DNA of 64,000 nt. Source: CAZCTO01 sp964501725 (GTDB lineage: Bacteria; Bacillota; Clostridia; Saccharofermentanales; Saccharofermentanaceae). Where the stretch lies: positions 4,208-68,207 of the forward strand of contig CAZCTO010000014.1 in assembly GCA_964501725.1 (NCBI GenBank), read 5' to 3'. Position numbers and translations under genes: made by a program. This document shows, one piece after another, positions 9,061 to 17,757 of this stretch. Every line of letters starts with the position of its first letter. The stretch's first letter is position 1. The notes under the pieces are model-generated. The model was given only the letters and a program-made list of their open reading frames with translations. It ran no database searches and was not told the DNA's origin.

Positions 9061-10449
9061 CTATTCACCGGATATGGTCATATCATGCATTAACAGCGAC
9101 GGTGAACCGATTGAACCCTGCGCCGAAGGCGCATTCATATAGATATCATTTGCGACTTCGGATATGTTCTTCAGCATTGCAAAAAAATTGCCCGAAATTG
9201 TTATCTGATCAATCGGCCTGTCAACTTCACCGTTTTTAATTAAAAAACCTTCGCATGAAAGTGAAAAATCTCCCGAGATTTCATTAGCTCCGGAATGGAG
9301 CCCTGCGAGGTCTTTGATGTAAATGCCGTCCTGCATGATTTGCATTAAGTCGGTAATCTTTTTTGTCCCATTCTCAATATAAAGATTAGTCGGCATTACC
9401 GTGACCGAACCTTTGAGACCGGACCTAAATCCATTGCCGGTCGTCTCGACATTATCGATACTCGCTGTTTTTCGATTATGAAGTACGGAAACAAGTGTAC
9501 CTTTATCTATTAATACTTTGTTTTTTGTTGCGACACCCTCTGAATCAAAAGGGACAGAAACGAGCGCAGATGGCATATAACCGTCATCTCTGATCGAAAT
9601 GACATCTGATGCTATTTGAGCGCCCATTTTCCCTTCAAGCAGCGAGAAGCCCTTCTGAATCAAGTCTGCGGAAAAGATTCCTGAGAATGTGCTTAACAAT
9701 TCCGCTGAGGCCTTGGCGTCCAGAATAACGCTGTATTTACCGGAGGAAATTGATGATGCACCCAGCTTCTCCAGACTATTTGTCGCTGCATCAGAGGCAA
9801 TCTTGTCGACATTCAGTTTTTGAGGGTCCCGACCGTACCATTCGGCGTATCCCATCTTTACTTGATCGTTTTCTTTACATCTTGTGTATGCAAATACGGA
9901 AATCATATTATCGGTATTCGAACAATTCAGACCCAGCGAATTCATAATAAGCTCGGTTGATGAACTATATGAAACAGACAAGTAGTCAACAGCAACTATC
10001 CGCGGATCGTATTTTAAAATGTTTTTTTCAATGGCAAGTGCCGTATCAGCATAATATTGATAAGGGAGCTGATCAATCGTTTCCGAAAAAGACTCTGCTT
10101 TTCTATATTGTGGATCGCCCTTATAAAGAGTCTCAGACTCCTTTGTCTCAAGTATTCGGCAATGCTCTTTTGCCTGGCTCAAAACATAATCGATCGACGC
10201 ATCACTCAATTCCTCACTAAAAGCATAACCCATCTGACCAAAGCATTTTCCGCGAAAAGAAAGTCCGGCAGTTGAGGCGGATTCGAATGCATTAATCGCT
10301 CCGTTCAGCACCTGCAGTTGCAATGACTTTCCGGATTCAAAAAAGACTTCAGATTCGGAAAATCCGAAATCATCCGCTTTTCGGAGAAGATTAGTTATGT
10401 AATTAATCAACTCCGAATTTATGTTTCCATTCGTACTCATTTCACTCAT
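9061..10449 (-). CDS. tldE: TldE/PmbA family protein, partner of TldD
   Basis: This is the TldE (PmbA) subunit of the TldD/TldE metalloprotease, which cleaves unfolded or modified peptides; in enterobacteria it matures microcin B17 and degrades CcdA. The protein lacks the HExxxH of its partner, as expected for TldE. Similarity runs through the length, for example SGLKGSVTVMPTNLYIENG and ANEISGDFSLSCEGFLI near the C-terminus. It overlaps the tldD stop by 8 bases. A second ATG at 10440 is possible. At 462 residues it is normal. No ribosomal-peptide precursor gene is visible nearby, so the substrate here is unknown. Confidence 0.9.
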   Translation of the reverse strand: MSEMSTNGNINSELINYITNLLRKADDFGFSESEVFFESGKSLQLQVLNGAINAFESASTAGLSFRGKCFGQMGYAFSEELSDASIDYVLSQAKEHCRILETKESETLYKGDPQYRKAESFSETIDQLPYQYYADTALAIEKNILKYDPRIVAVDYLSVSYSSSTELIMNSLGLNCSNTDNMISVFAYTRCKENDQVKMGYAEWYGRDPQKLNVDKIASDAATNSLEKLGASSISSGKYSVILDAKASAELLSTFSGIFSADLIQKGFSLLEGKMGAQIASDVISIRDDGYMPSALVSVPFDSEGVATKNKVLIDKGTLVSVLHNRKTASIDNVETTGNGFRSGLKGSVTVMPTNLYIENGTKKITDLMQIMQDGIYIKDLAGLHSGANEISGDFSLSCEGFLIKNGEVDRPIDQITISGNFFAMLKNISEVANDIYMNAPSAQGSIGSPSLLMHDMTISGE

Positions 10450-11824
10450 TCCCGCCTACTGTAATATTGGATACGCGAATCGTCGGCTGTCCTACATTCA
10501 CCGGTACATTCCCGCTAACCGATCCGCACATGCCTTGTGCCAGTTTGATGTTATTACCTACGCGATCAATGTTCAGAAGTATCTCCGATCCTTTTCCGAT
10601 CAACGTCGCACCGCGAACCGGTTCGGCTATCTTACCGCCGCGGATCATATACGCTTCATTCACAGCGAAGTTAAACTCTCCGGTTGCCGGATCTACGGAA
10701 CCGCCCCCCATAGAGGCAGCATAAATGCCGTAATCCGTCTCCGCAATGATGTCTTCGTGTGAAGATTTCCCTGGTGCAATAAAAGTATTGGACATTCTTG
10801 ATGTTGGTTGATACTGATAATTCTGCCTTCTGCCGCATCCGTTTTCCGGTCTTTCCATTCTTCTGGATCCCAGCCGATCCACAAGATATTCCTTAAGGAT
10901 TCCGTTTTCAATCAAAAGATGCTTTTGAGGTGTTACGCCTTCATCATCGATGGAAAAGCTGCCCCATTCATTTGCGATCGTCGGATCATCTATTGCGGTA
11001 ACCAGCTCTGAGGCGATTTGTGTCCCAATCTTGCCTGTAAACACCGAAGCTTTAATTCCGACTGAGGTTGCTTCCAGTGAGTGACCGCAGGCCTCATGAA
11101 AAATTACGCCGCCGAAACCATTTCCAATGACAACCGGCATTTTCCCGGAAGGACAAGGTTTTGCATATATCATAGTGACGGCGATTCTTGCGGCTTCCCG
11201 TGAGATTTCTTCAACCGGAAGATTTTGGATAAATTCATATCCGGTTCCCGCTCCCGGGCCAAAGAAGCCTGTTTGCTTTTCTTCACCGTAAGAAGCCACT
11301 GCTTCAATGGTGAAACGCGTTCTGATTCGATGATCGGTTACATAACCCCCTTCTGAATTGGCGATTATGATTGACTTTTCAATATCTGAACAAGAAGATC
11401 CGGTCTGCGTAATAAGCTCGTTATAATTCTTCGCTGCATTGCACGCACGTTTCAGTACATCGGCCTTAAGCGATTTGTCATATGAAACCGGGTTGATGAT
11501 TGCCGTGTTACTCTTATAATTTATTATCGGTCGTAAAGATACGGAAATACCCTTAGGTATGGCTGACAGTGACGCTGAGGCATCGCGTGCCAGCTTAACC
11601 AGAAGGTTTTCGTCCAGGTCATTGGAATACACATATACGCTTTTATCGCCTGAAAGAATACGTATGCCTATGCCATAATCAATCCCGGACGATGCCCGTT
11701 CAATCAAACCGTTCAATGCCGAAATGCCGGTAGATCGAGTATTTTCTAAATAAACTTCTGAAAAATCGCCGCCTTCAGACAGCGCCGCTAAAAGAACGCG
11801 CTCAATTATGCTTTTACTTAGCAT
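10442..11824 (-). CDS. tldD: TldD family metalloprotease
   Basis: TldD is the catalytic, zinc-binding subunit of the TldD/TldE protease. The HExxxH motif lies in GVIFHEACGHSLEA, midway through the protein, and a Cys-containing C-terminal segment (GMCGSVSGNVPVNVGQP) is typical. I place the start at the ATG at 11824 with GGGGAAG upstream; an in-frame TTG one codon earlier is less likely. It lies 30 bases after the acyl-CoA ligase stop and overlaps tldE, so the three genes probably share one transcript. The length of 460 residues is normal. Confidence 0.94.
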   Translation of the reverse strand: MLSKSIIERVLLAALSEGGDFSEVYLENTRSTGISALNGLIERASSGIDYGIGIRILSGDKSVYVYSNDLDENLLVKLARDASASLSAIPKGISVSLRPIINYKSNTAIINPVSYDKSLKADVLKRACNAAKNYNELITQTGSSCSDIEKSIIIANSEGGYVTDHRIRTRFTIEAVASYGEEKQTGFFGPGAGTGYEFIQNLPVEEISREAARIAVTMIYAKPCPSGKMPVVIGNGFGGVIFHEACGHSLEATSVGIKASVFTGKIGTQIASELVTAIDDPTIANEWGSFSIDDEGVTPQKHLLIENGILKEYLVDRLGSRRMERPENGCGRRQNYQYQPTSRMSNTFIAPGKSSHEDIIAETDYGIYAASMGGGSVDPATGEFNFAVNEAYMIRGGKIAEPVRGATLIGKGSEILLNIDRVGNNIKLAQGMCGSVSGNVPVNVGQPTIRVSNITVGGNE

Positions 11825-11854
11825 CAAACTTCCCCGTCAATATCATTACTTATT

Positions 11855-13561
11855 TTACTTGTATTTTCTGATGATTTTTTTGGATGTCGTTTTCTCAAAC
11901 TCAGTATCCCTTACAACAACTCTTCGTATGTGTTTGTATGAAACCAGCATTTCATTTACTTTGTCGCATTCTTCATCCAAGAGTGCCTGAACAGCATCGG
12001 GGTCCGGATTTTCACCGAATTTCTTGGTTATTTCTTCGGCATTGGGGAAAATTGTCGCTGTAACGATAATGTCTTCCCTGTTGTCATCTTCTCCGGTAAC
12101 CAAAGACTCTGCTACATAGGGAGATCTGGATAGCAACGATTCAATTTCTTCAGGGAAAATATTCTTCCCGTTCTTGGATATAATGACATTCTTTTTTCTT
12201 CCCGTAATAATAACAAAGCTATTCTCATCCATAAAACCAAGATCGCCGGTATGGAAATATCCATTCTCGTCGATGGCTTCCTTAGTGGCCGCTTCATCTT
12301 CATAATATCCAAGCATAATGTTGGGGCCTTTTCCGATAATTTCCCCGATTCCGTTCTCGTCCTTATCGACAATTTGAATATCTACGCCGGGAAGCGGTAG
12401 ACCGGCAGCTCTGTTATTGAAGTCAACGTCTCTGTTCAGCGCCAGTATCGGTGCGCATTCTGTAAGTCCATATCCCTGAATGCATAAAAATCCCATGTCC
12501 TGCATGTCTTTAAGTATTTTTGGATCGATTCCTGCGCCGCCGGATATGAGTAATCTCAGTTTTCCGCCGAAACCGTCATGTACCGCATGAAATATTTTCT
12601 TTCTCTTGTCAATTCCGATTTTTCTCAAAAATCGAGTGAGCCCAATACCGAAATTGAATTTGCGCTCCATTTTTTTATCGGCTTTTGCCTTTTTCATGAT
12701 GGCGCGATGAAACATCTCAAGCATTAACGGTACAGCCAGAATAACGGTTGCTTTACTTTCTTTCATGTTCTGGGTAATGTAACGCAAGCCTTCACATTGA
12801 GCAATTGCAGCTCCCCGATAGATGGGGCACAAGAAGCCGCAAGTACACTCATAGGTATGATGAATCGGCAGTACCGACAGGAATACATCCGAGGGATCTA
12901 TATAGGTCATTGACGACATACCTTGCAGGTTGATGCAGATATTTCTTTGCGATAGCATGACTGCTTTCGACTTCGCCGTTGTTCCGCTCGTGAAAAGCAG
13001 AACAGTCATTTCTTCAGCATTGATCGGTGCGTCAACAAAGTCACGATTACCTTCTGCAAGTAATGCTTTCCCCTTTTCAAGCATTGAAAAGAAATAATGC
13101 TCATTTCCTCTGTCTTCAACCGTGTCCATGCAAATATAATGCTTAACCGAAGGAACCTGATCCTTAATCTCGTTAACGATTGATTGCTTGGATGAAGAAA
13201 ATACGATGACATCGGAATGGGAACGGTTCAAAAGATTTGCAATTTCCTGTTTGGGCAGTTCTTTATCCAGCGGAACGACAATTCCGGTTCCATTGGTGGT
13301 CGCCATGTATGTTACATACCATTCATAGCGGGTTTCCGAAAGGATCGCCACGCGACTTCCAATTCCGGAGAGATTAACAAGCGCGGTTCCGAAGGCATCA
13401 ACATCCTCACTGAACTCTTTATATGTTACGTTTGTGTACGCTTCACCCCGAACTTTTTTAATCATAAAGGCTGTTTTGTCACGAAATATCTTAACGCTTT
13501 GGTGAAGCATGTCCCGCAAGTCATTCACTTTCCGAACTTCATAAAGTGGTATGTTTTTCAT
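11855..13561 (-). CDS. AMP-dependent acyl-CoA synthetase (long-chain fatty acid-CoA ligase type)
   Basis: An adenylate-forming enzyme that activates a carboxylic acid with ATP and probably passes it to CoA. It has the P-loop-like LLFTSGTTAKSKAVMLS (canonical Gly replaced by Ala), GYGLTECAPILALNRD, YFHTGDLGFMDE and the C-terminal hinge region with ISKNGKNIFPEEIE, which carries a conserved lysine zone. The order of these motifs and the 568-residue length fit the long-chain acyl-CoA synthetase branch; the exact substrate cannot be read from sequence. There is no signal peptide, so it is cytoplasmic or membrane-associated. AAAGGGG precedes the ATG. It leads the unit with tldD and tldE, an unexplained pairing. 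Confidence 0.88.
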   Translation of the reverse strand: MKNIPLYEVRKVNDLRDMLHQSVKIFRDKTAFMIKKVRGEAYTNVTYKEFSEDVDAFGTALVNLSGIGSRVAILSETRYEWYVTYMATTNGTGIVVPLDKELPKQEIANLLNRSHSDVIVFSSSKQSIVNEIKDQVPSVKHYICMDTVEDRGNEHYFFSMLEKGKALLAEGNRDFVDAPINAEEMTVLLFTSGTTAKSKAVMLSQRNICINLQGMSSMTYIDPSDVFLSVLPIHHTYECTCGFLCPIYRGAAIAQCEGLRYITQNMKESKATVILAVPLMLEMFHRAIMKKAKADKKMERKFNFGIGLTRFLRKIGIDKRKKIFHAVHDGFGGKLRLLISGGAGIDPKILKDMQDMGFLCIQGYGLTECAPILALNRDVDFNNRAAGLPLPGVDIQIVDKDENGIGEIIGKGPNIMLGYYEDEAATKEAIDENGYFHTGDLGFMDENSFVIITGRKKNVIISKNGKNIFPEEIESLLSRSPYVAESLVTGEDDNREDIIVTATIFPNAEEITKKFGENPDPDAVQALLDEECDKVNEMLVSYKHIRRVVVRDTEFEKTTSKKIIRKYK

Positions 13562-13613
13562 AAACTGCCCCTTTCAAAATCGCGCGCCAATATAGTTGAA
13601 ATTAATTCTTTTA

Positions 13614-13642
13614 AGTATATACGAACGAATTTACGTATTCAA
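13614..13642 (-). promoter_or_regulatory. Promoter of the acyl-CoA ligase-tldD-tldE unit
   Basis: On the minus strand TTGAAT (13642-13637), 17 bases, TATACT (13619-13614). It overlaps the last codons of the ygjP-like gene, separating this unit from the pyr operon upstream. Confidence 0.65.
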
Positions 13643-14214
13643 TGGTTCGGAGTATGACGTGATGGCAACTTATATTGAGATAGTTCTCTTCTCAGATGTT
13701 TCCAATTCAGATTGCGGGAAGACATCATTTCCCAAAAATCTCTTGAGTGGTTCAAATAATACAAATGCGTAAGTTCATGAAGGAGGACATATTCAAAATA
13801 CTCTTCCGGAAGCGAAACGAGATAACCGTTAATGGAAATATTTCCCAAACTTGAACAGGATCCCCATCGGGAACTTGAATACCGAATGAAAATTCGATTG
13901 GGTTTCTTACCGTTATATTTTTTTAAATAAGTAATAATACGAAGTCGAATCTCTTTTGAAGCTTCTTTTTTTTGAGCAGGTGTAAAAGCCGGGATATGAT
14001 TATAAGATGAAGCTTTTTCGATTTGTCGTACGATCCATTTGTATTTTGAATCAACAATTTTATCCGCATCTGATAAGGATAGACACGTTGGAACCAATAC
14101 AGATATTTCTCCGATGTCGCTGATTTTTATGGCAACCGATTTTCTCTTAGCTTTCAAACAGTTGTATTCAATCGCTTTTTCAGGAGAAATTCTCTTAACT
14201 GGAATTGACTTCAT
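13639..14214 (-). CDS. YgjP-like zinc metallopeptidase (DUF45 family)
   Basis: A small predicted metallopeptidase of the YgjP/DUF45 family. The zinc site is LLHELTHLYYLNH followed by SRDFW near the C-terminus, giving HExxH plus a third His in H-S-x-D-F-W. Upstream, RFRYSSSRWGSCSS-like sequence (here RYSSSRWGSCSSLGNISIN) is the other family hallmark. The physiological substrate is unknown. I use the ATG at 14214, because the longer frame from 14277 would overlap the preceding gene by over 40 bases and adds non-conserved residues; the ribosome site is weak. At 191 residues it is somewhat shorter than the usual 230. It is the last gene of the pyr transcript and may ride along passively. Confidence 0.8.
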   Translation of the reverse strand: MKSIPVKRISPEKAIEYNCLKAKRKSVAIKISDIGEISVLVPTCLSLSDADKIVDSKYKWIVRQIEKASSYNHIPAFTPAQKKEASKEIRLRIITYLKKYNGKKPNRIFIRYSSSRWGSCSSLGNISINGYLVSLPEEYFEYVLLHELTHLYYLNHSRDFWEMMSSRNLNWKHLRRELSQYKLPSRHTPNH

Positions 14215-14233
14215 TCTATACACCCAAAAATCT

Positions 14234-15109
14234 TCAAACGCAGCCCGGTAAGTTACCGTAGCCCTTGGAAATTGCAAGTTCGGCTCTTTCTTTTGCCTTG
14301 CCGCCGATTAATATCTGCTCCGAAAGGAAGTTTGGATGATCCGCAATAAATGATTTCATATACTGTGTCGGGCTTTGCATAAAATCAATAATCATTTTAT
14401 ATTGCTTTTCATCAATCAACCCAATATTCATTGCCGTCAGAAACAATTCAGAATCAATACTTGTTAATGTATGAAGTTTTACACCGGCATCCGCCAGATT
14501 CTCAGATCCTCCCTGTTTTCGATCCACAACGGCAATCGTATCAGTAATTGATGAATCCATATTCTCAATAACCGGGATCCAAACACGTGAGTAACTGGAT
14601 GCTTCGGTTACCAGATCCGCAATATGAAGGGCCTTAAGTCCGGAAAGGTTAACTTCTGTCGCATGAGCGCTGTTAACAAATTGCTCTGTGCTGTATACCG
14701 CTTGAAAATCCTTGAATATCGAAAGGTGCGGCTTATTCAGAAAATAAGCCGGAAGCATTGAAAAGAAAAAGTCCCTTCTTTCTCCGCCGGATATATAATC
14801 AAAAGTCAATTTTGATGCTTCCTCCACAATCATATCCGTAACAGCTTTGAATGATTCCGATCTCGCATAAATCAGGAGGAGATGATCCAGAAGCAATTTA
14901 GGAAAGGTAATCCGATCCGATGAAGATGATGCTTCAATAATTGATAAAAGCTCGTTTGCCTCAATCTCATTACTGAGCAAAAAATGAGTGTTTATGTAAA
15001 ACGGGCCAAGCGTTCCTGAAGTATACCAAAATGGGTGTTCCGGATCACTGACTCTTACCGCATCAGTAGAAAACAAGAAAGGGACAATATTATCTCTCAT
15101 ATCATTCAC
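14234..15109 (-). CDS. Divergent PyrE-like phosphoribosyltransferase (candidate orotate phosphoribosyltransferase)
   Basis: It occupies the pyrE position in an otherwise complete pyr operon. The N-terminal stretch YTSGTLGPFYINT resembles the orotate phosphoribosyltransferase element around SGxxSPYF. The mid-protein ALHIADLVTEASSYS followed by IAVVDRKQGG lines up with the PRPP loop and the LDRQERG strand. However, the PRPP loop keeps only one acidic residue and lacks the TGGS-type turn. At 291 residues it is about 75 longer than typical PyrE, with a C-terminal helix-rich tail. It overlaps pyrD by 8 bases; an ATG at 15100 is an alternative start. Orotate conversion to OMP is inferred from context; a regulatory or inactive role is possible. 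Confidence 0.6.
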   Translation of the reverse strand: MNDMRDNIVPFLFSTDAVRVSDPEHPFWYTSGTLGPFYINTHFLLSNEIEANELLSIIEASSSSDRITFPKLLLDHLLLIYARSESFKAVTDMIVEEASKLTFDYISGGERRDFFFSMLPAYFLNKPHLSIFKDFQAVYSTEQFVNSAHATEVNLSGLKALHIADLVTEASSYSRVWIPVIENMDSSITDTIAVVDRKQGGSENLADAGVKLHTLTSIDSELFLTAMNIGLIDEKQYKMIIDFMQSPTQYMKSFIADHPNFLSEQILIGGKAKERAELAISKGYGNLPGCV

Positions 15110-16022
15110 CCCATAGTTTTAATGTTCCGATAATTTCCGATAGCGTGCTAATATTTTCTTCTTTCATATAGGAAACCAAGTCATTAAGTATTGTCTCACA
15201 AGAAGCCGGATGAATCAAAGTTGAAGTGCCGATTTCGACCGCTGAAGCACCGGCAATCAGAAATTCAACCACATCAACTGCGTTCATAATTCCTCCGCAG
15301 CCGATTACCGGTATCTTCAATGCTTTGAAACATTCGCTCACCATTCGGATAGCAACCGGCTTAATTGCAGGCCCTGATAGCCCGCCGGTGTTGTTTGTAA
15401 GGATCGGTCTGCGGGTTTTTCGGTCAATAGCCATGCCGAGAAGTGTATTAATCGCAACAACGGCATCCGCGCCCGCCTCCTGAGCCGCAAGAGCCGCTTC
15501 GCTGATGGAATTGGTATTAGGTGTCAACTTAACCCAAAGAGGGATTGCAGTCATACTGCGAAGCTCTGAGACCAAATCAAATATTGTTTGGGGTGATGAT
15601 CCGAAAATCATGCATCCCTCTTTAACATTGGGGCAGGACAGATTCAGTTCGATTGCGTCGATCTGATTCGGATAGGCCGCCAGCTTACTTACCATCTGAA
15701 TATAATCCGATATACTGTGGCCGGCTGCATTAACAATGACCTTACAACCCAGTGAAGCCATAAATGATAGATCATTATCAATAAAATAATCCACTCCGGG
15801 ATTCTGAAGCCCGACACTGTTCAGCATTCCGGATGCAGTCTCGGCAACTCTGCATCCTTCATTACCGATTCTTGGTAATAGGGTCAATCCCTTTGAACAT
15901 ATTCCGCCTATTTTTGACAAATCAACATACTCGGACAATTCTCTTCCAAATCCGCATGTTCCGGAAGCAAGAATCAATGGATTATTCAAGCGAACAGATC
16001 CGATATCAACGGCCTTATTCAC
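15102..16022 (-). CDS. pyrD: Dihydroorotate dehydrogenase B, catalytic subunit PyrD
   Basis: This FMN subunit oxidises dihydroorotate to orotate and passes electrons through PyrK to NAD+. SGTCGFG near the start and NLSCPNVKEG, with the catalytic Cys of class 1 enzymes, are visible, and GCGGIMNAVDVVEFLIAGA forms the FMN phosphate site near the C-terminus. The start is GTG at 16022, preceded by GGAGGTGA at proper spacing and overlapping the pyrK stop as GTGA; the longer ATG frame from 16067 lies inside pyrK and is not conserved. The product has 306 residues, normal for class 1B. Confidence 0.95.
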   Translation of the reverse strand: MNKAVDIGSVRLNNPLILASGTCGFGRELSEYVDLSKIGGICSKGLTLLPRIGNEGCRVAETASGMLNSVGLQNPGVDYFIDNDLSFMASLGCKVIVNAAGHSISDYIQMVSKLAAYPNQIDAIELNLSCPNVKEGCMIFGSSPQTIFDLVSELRSMTAIPLWVKLTPNTNSISEAALAAQEAGADAVVAINTLLGMAIDRKTRRPILTNNTGGLSGPAIKPVAIRMVSECFKALKIPVIGCGGIMNAVDVVEFLIAGASAVEIGTSTLIHPASCETILNDLVSYMKEENISTLSEIIGTLKLWGE

Positions 16023-16801
16023 CAAATCACCTCCGATGCTCGAAAAGTCGGACCATCCACACAACAACGCTTGTGTTCTATACCCGCATTCCCTGATGAA
16101 GAACTAATTTTACATGTACATACCAGGCATAGTCCTAATCCGCATGCCATTCGTTTTTCCAGAGAAACAAAGCACTCCAGATTATGACTATGCGCCCATT
16201 TCGATACTTCCCGCATCATTATTTCGGGTCCAACCGTAATTACTCTTGCGCCTTCAATATCTTCCGATGATAAACTCGAAAGTCCTGAAAGAACAGTTCC
16301 TTTAATACCAATGTCACCAATATCCGAGCAAATGATATTTCTTGTGTTTTCATCTGCTCGAATGTCTCTGTAACAAGCATCCGCCGAACACTTATATCCG
16401 TTAATGTTGATCACGGGAATATTTAGCAATTCCGCCTTTTGGAGTGCAAAGCGGAGAGGAAATACACCGGTGCCTCCTCCGACAAAAATCAGTTTGCGGG
16501 CTTCTTCCAATGGAAAGGCATTACCAAGAGGACCCAGACAATCAAAAGTTGCTCCGGGCTCGGACAATAGAATTTCTTTGGTTCCGACGCCAACTTTTCG
16601 AATTCCGATGTCAAACGTTCCGTTCTCATTATTTACGGATGATATGCCAAACGGACGTTTTAGCAGTTGTGAGCAAGAAAGATTAACAAACTGCCCGGGC
16701 AAAGCCTGCGCCGCAATTTCCGGACAATAAAACGTAAACAGTGAAACATTGTCGTTAATGTGTTTATTTGATATGAGTTTGATGACATATTCTTTTTTCA
16801 T
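16019..16801 (-). CDS. pyrK: Dihydroorotate dehydrogenase B, electron transfer subunit PyrK
   Basis: PyrK carries FAD and a [2Fe-2S] cluster and links PyrD to NAD+. RPFGI is the FAD-binding motif and GGGTGVFPL the NAD-binding glycine loop. The cluster cysteines are in MACGLGLCLVC and KRCCVDGP near the C-terminus. The ATG at 16801 overlaps the pyrF stop as TGATG, with AGGTGA upstream. Presence of PyrK with a class 1B PyrD indicates an NAD-dependent, oxygen-independent step, in keeping with an anaerobic Gram-positive. Confidence 0.95.
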   Translation of the reverse strand: MKKEYVIKLISNKHINDNVSLFTFYCPEIAAQALPGQFVNLSCSQLLKRPFGISSVNNENGTFDIGIRKVGVGTKEILLSEPGATFDCLGPLGNAFPLEEARKLIFVGGGTGVFPLRFALQKAELLNIPVININGYKCSADACYRDIRADENTRNIICSDIGDIGIKGTVLSGLSSLSSEDIEGARVITVGPEIMMREVSKWAHSHNLECFVSLEKRMACGLGLCLVCTCKISSSSGNAGIEHKRCCVDGPTFRASEVIW

Positions 16802-17757
16802 CAATAATTCACCTGTTTCGCTTTTCTCAATATGGCTGCATTTAAGTCGTCCTTCATACGAATCGCTTCATCTCTTGCGGCGATATCAAAAGCAGTATCG
16901 TCAAGGTCACTTCTTTTCTTATATGCACACATCAAGCTTCTGGATGCATTTACGATTGCACCGGTTCCATTCAGATTGAAGGAACAAGCCGCTGTGTCCG
17001 CGCTTCCGCCCTGCGTACCGTAACCGGGAACTAAAATAAAAGCTGACGGCATGCGTTTACGCAGATCCGTAGCTTGCTCAGGCCAAGTCGCTCCGACCAC
17101 GGCCCCGATTGAGCTGAAACCGTTCTCACCGATAAGGTTATTGCCCCAGCTGATGATTTTGTCCGCAACTGCCTCATACAGTTTCCTGCCGTCCTGCAAA
17201 ACCAAGTCTTGAAAATCAACAGCGGAAGGATTGGATGTTCGAACCAGTATGAAAAGACCTTTTTCCATTTTCTCGGCTACTTTCATAAAAGGCTCCACTC
17301 CGTCAACACCTAAATAAGCATTCACGGTTAAAGCATCCGCGTCCAACATAGATACATAACTTGAATCCGATAGTTTTGTACTGCCCAATATTCCTGCCGC
17401 ATAGGCTTCGGCAGTTGCCCCGATATCATTTCGTTTTGCATCCGCGATCACGATCATTCCTTTTGATTTGGCATAAGAAACCGTCTTATGAAGCGCCTCA
17501 ATACCATGGATTCCATACATTTCATAATATGCGAATTGAGGTTTGATCGCAGGAATGATATCCATTGTTGCATCAATAAGCATACGGTTAAACTCGTAAA
17601 TTGCCATTCCGGCTGCAATCTGCTTGTTGTCAGTTTCTTTGTTGCATGAGTCAATAATGTATTGTGGGATATACTCTAATTTCGGATCCAGTCCCATAAC
17701 CGTCGGATTATTAAATTTAGCAATTTTTTCGATCAGCCTGTCAGCAAAGTTCTTCAT
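16801..17757 (-). CDS. pyrF: Orotidine 5'-phosphate decarboxylase PyrF
   Basis: Decarboxylates OMP to UMP, the last step of the pathway. The active-site motif is IADAKRNDIGATAEAY, with the catalytic Asp-Lys-x-x-Asp array, and MGLDPKLEYIP near the start contributes another substrate Asp. At 318 residues it belongs to the longer (type 2) branch rather than the roughly 230-residue enteric type. GGAGG lies about 11 bases before the ATG, inside the pyrC 3' end, and the genes overlap by 17 bases. Confidence 0.95.
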   Translation of the reverse strand: MKNFADRLIEKIAKFNNPTVMGLDPKLEYIPQYIIDSCNKETDNKQIAAGMAIYEFNRMLIDATMDIIPAIKPQFAYYEMYGIHGIEALHKTVSYAKSKGMIVIADAKRNDIGATAEAYAAGILGSTKLSDSSYVSMLDADALTVNAYLGVDGVEPFMKVAEKMEKGLFILVRTSNPSAVDFQDLVLQDGRKLYEAVADKIISWGNNLIGENGFSSIGAVVGATWPEQATDLRKRMPSAFILVPGYGTQGGSADTAACSFNLNGTGAIVNASRSLMCAYKKRSDLDDTAFDIAARDEAIRMKDDLNAAILRKAKQVNY

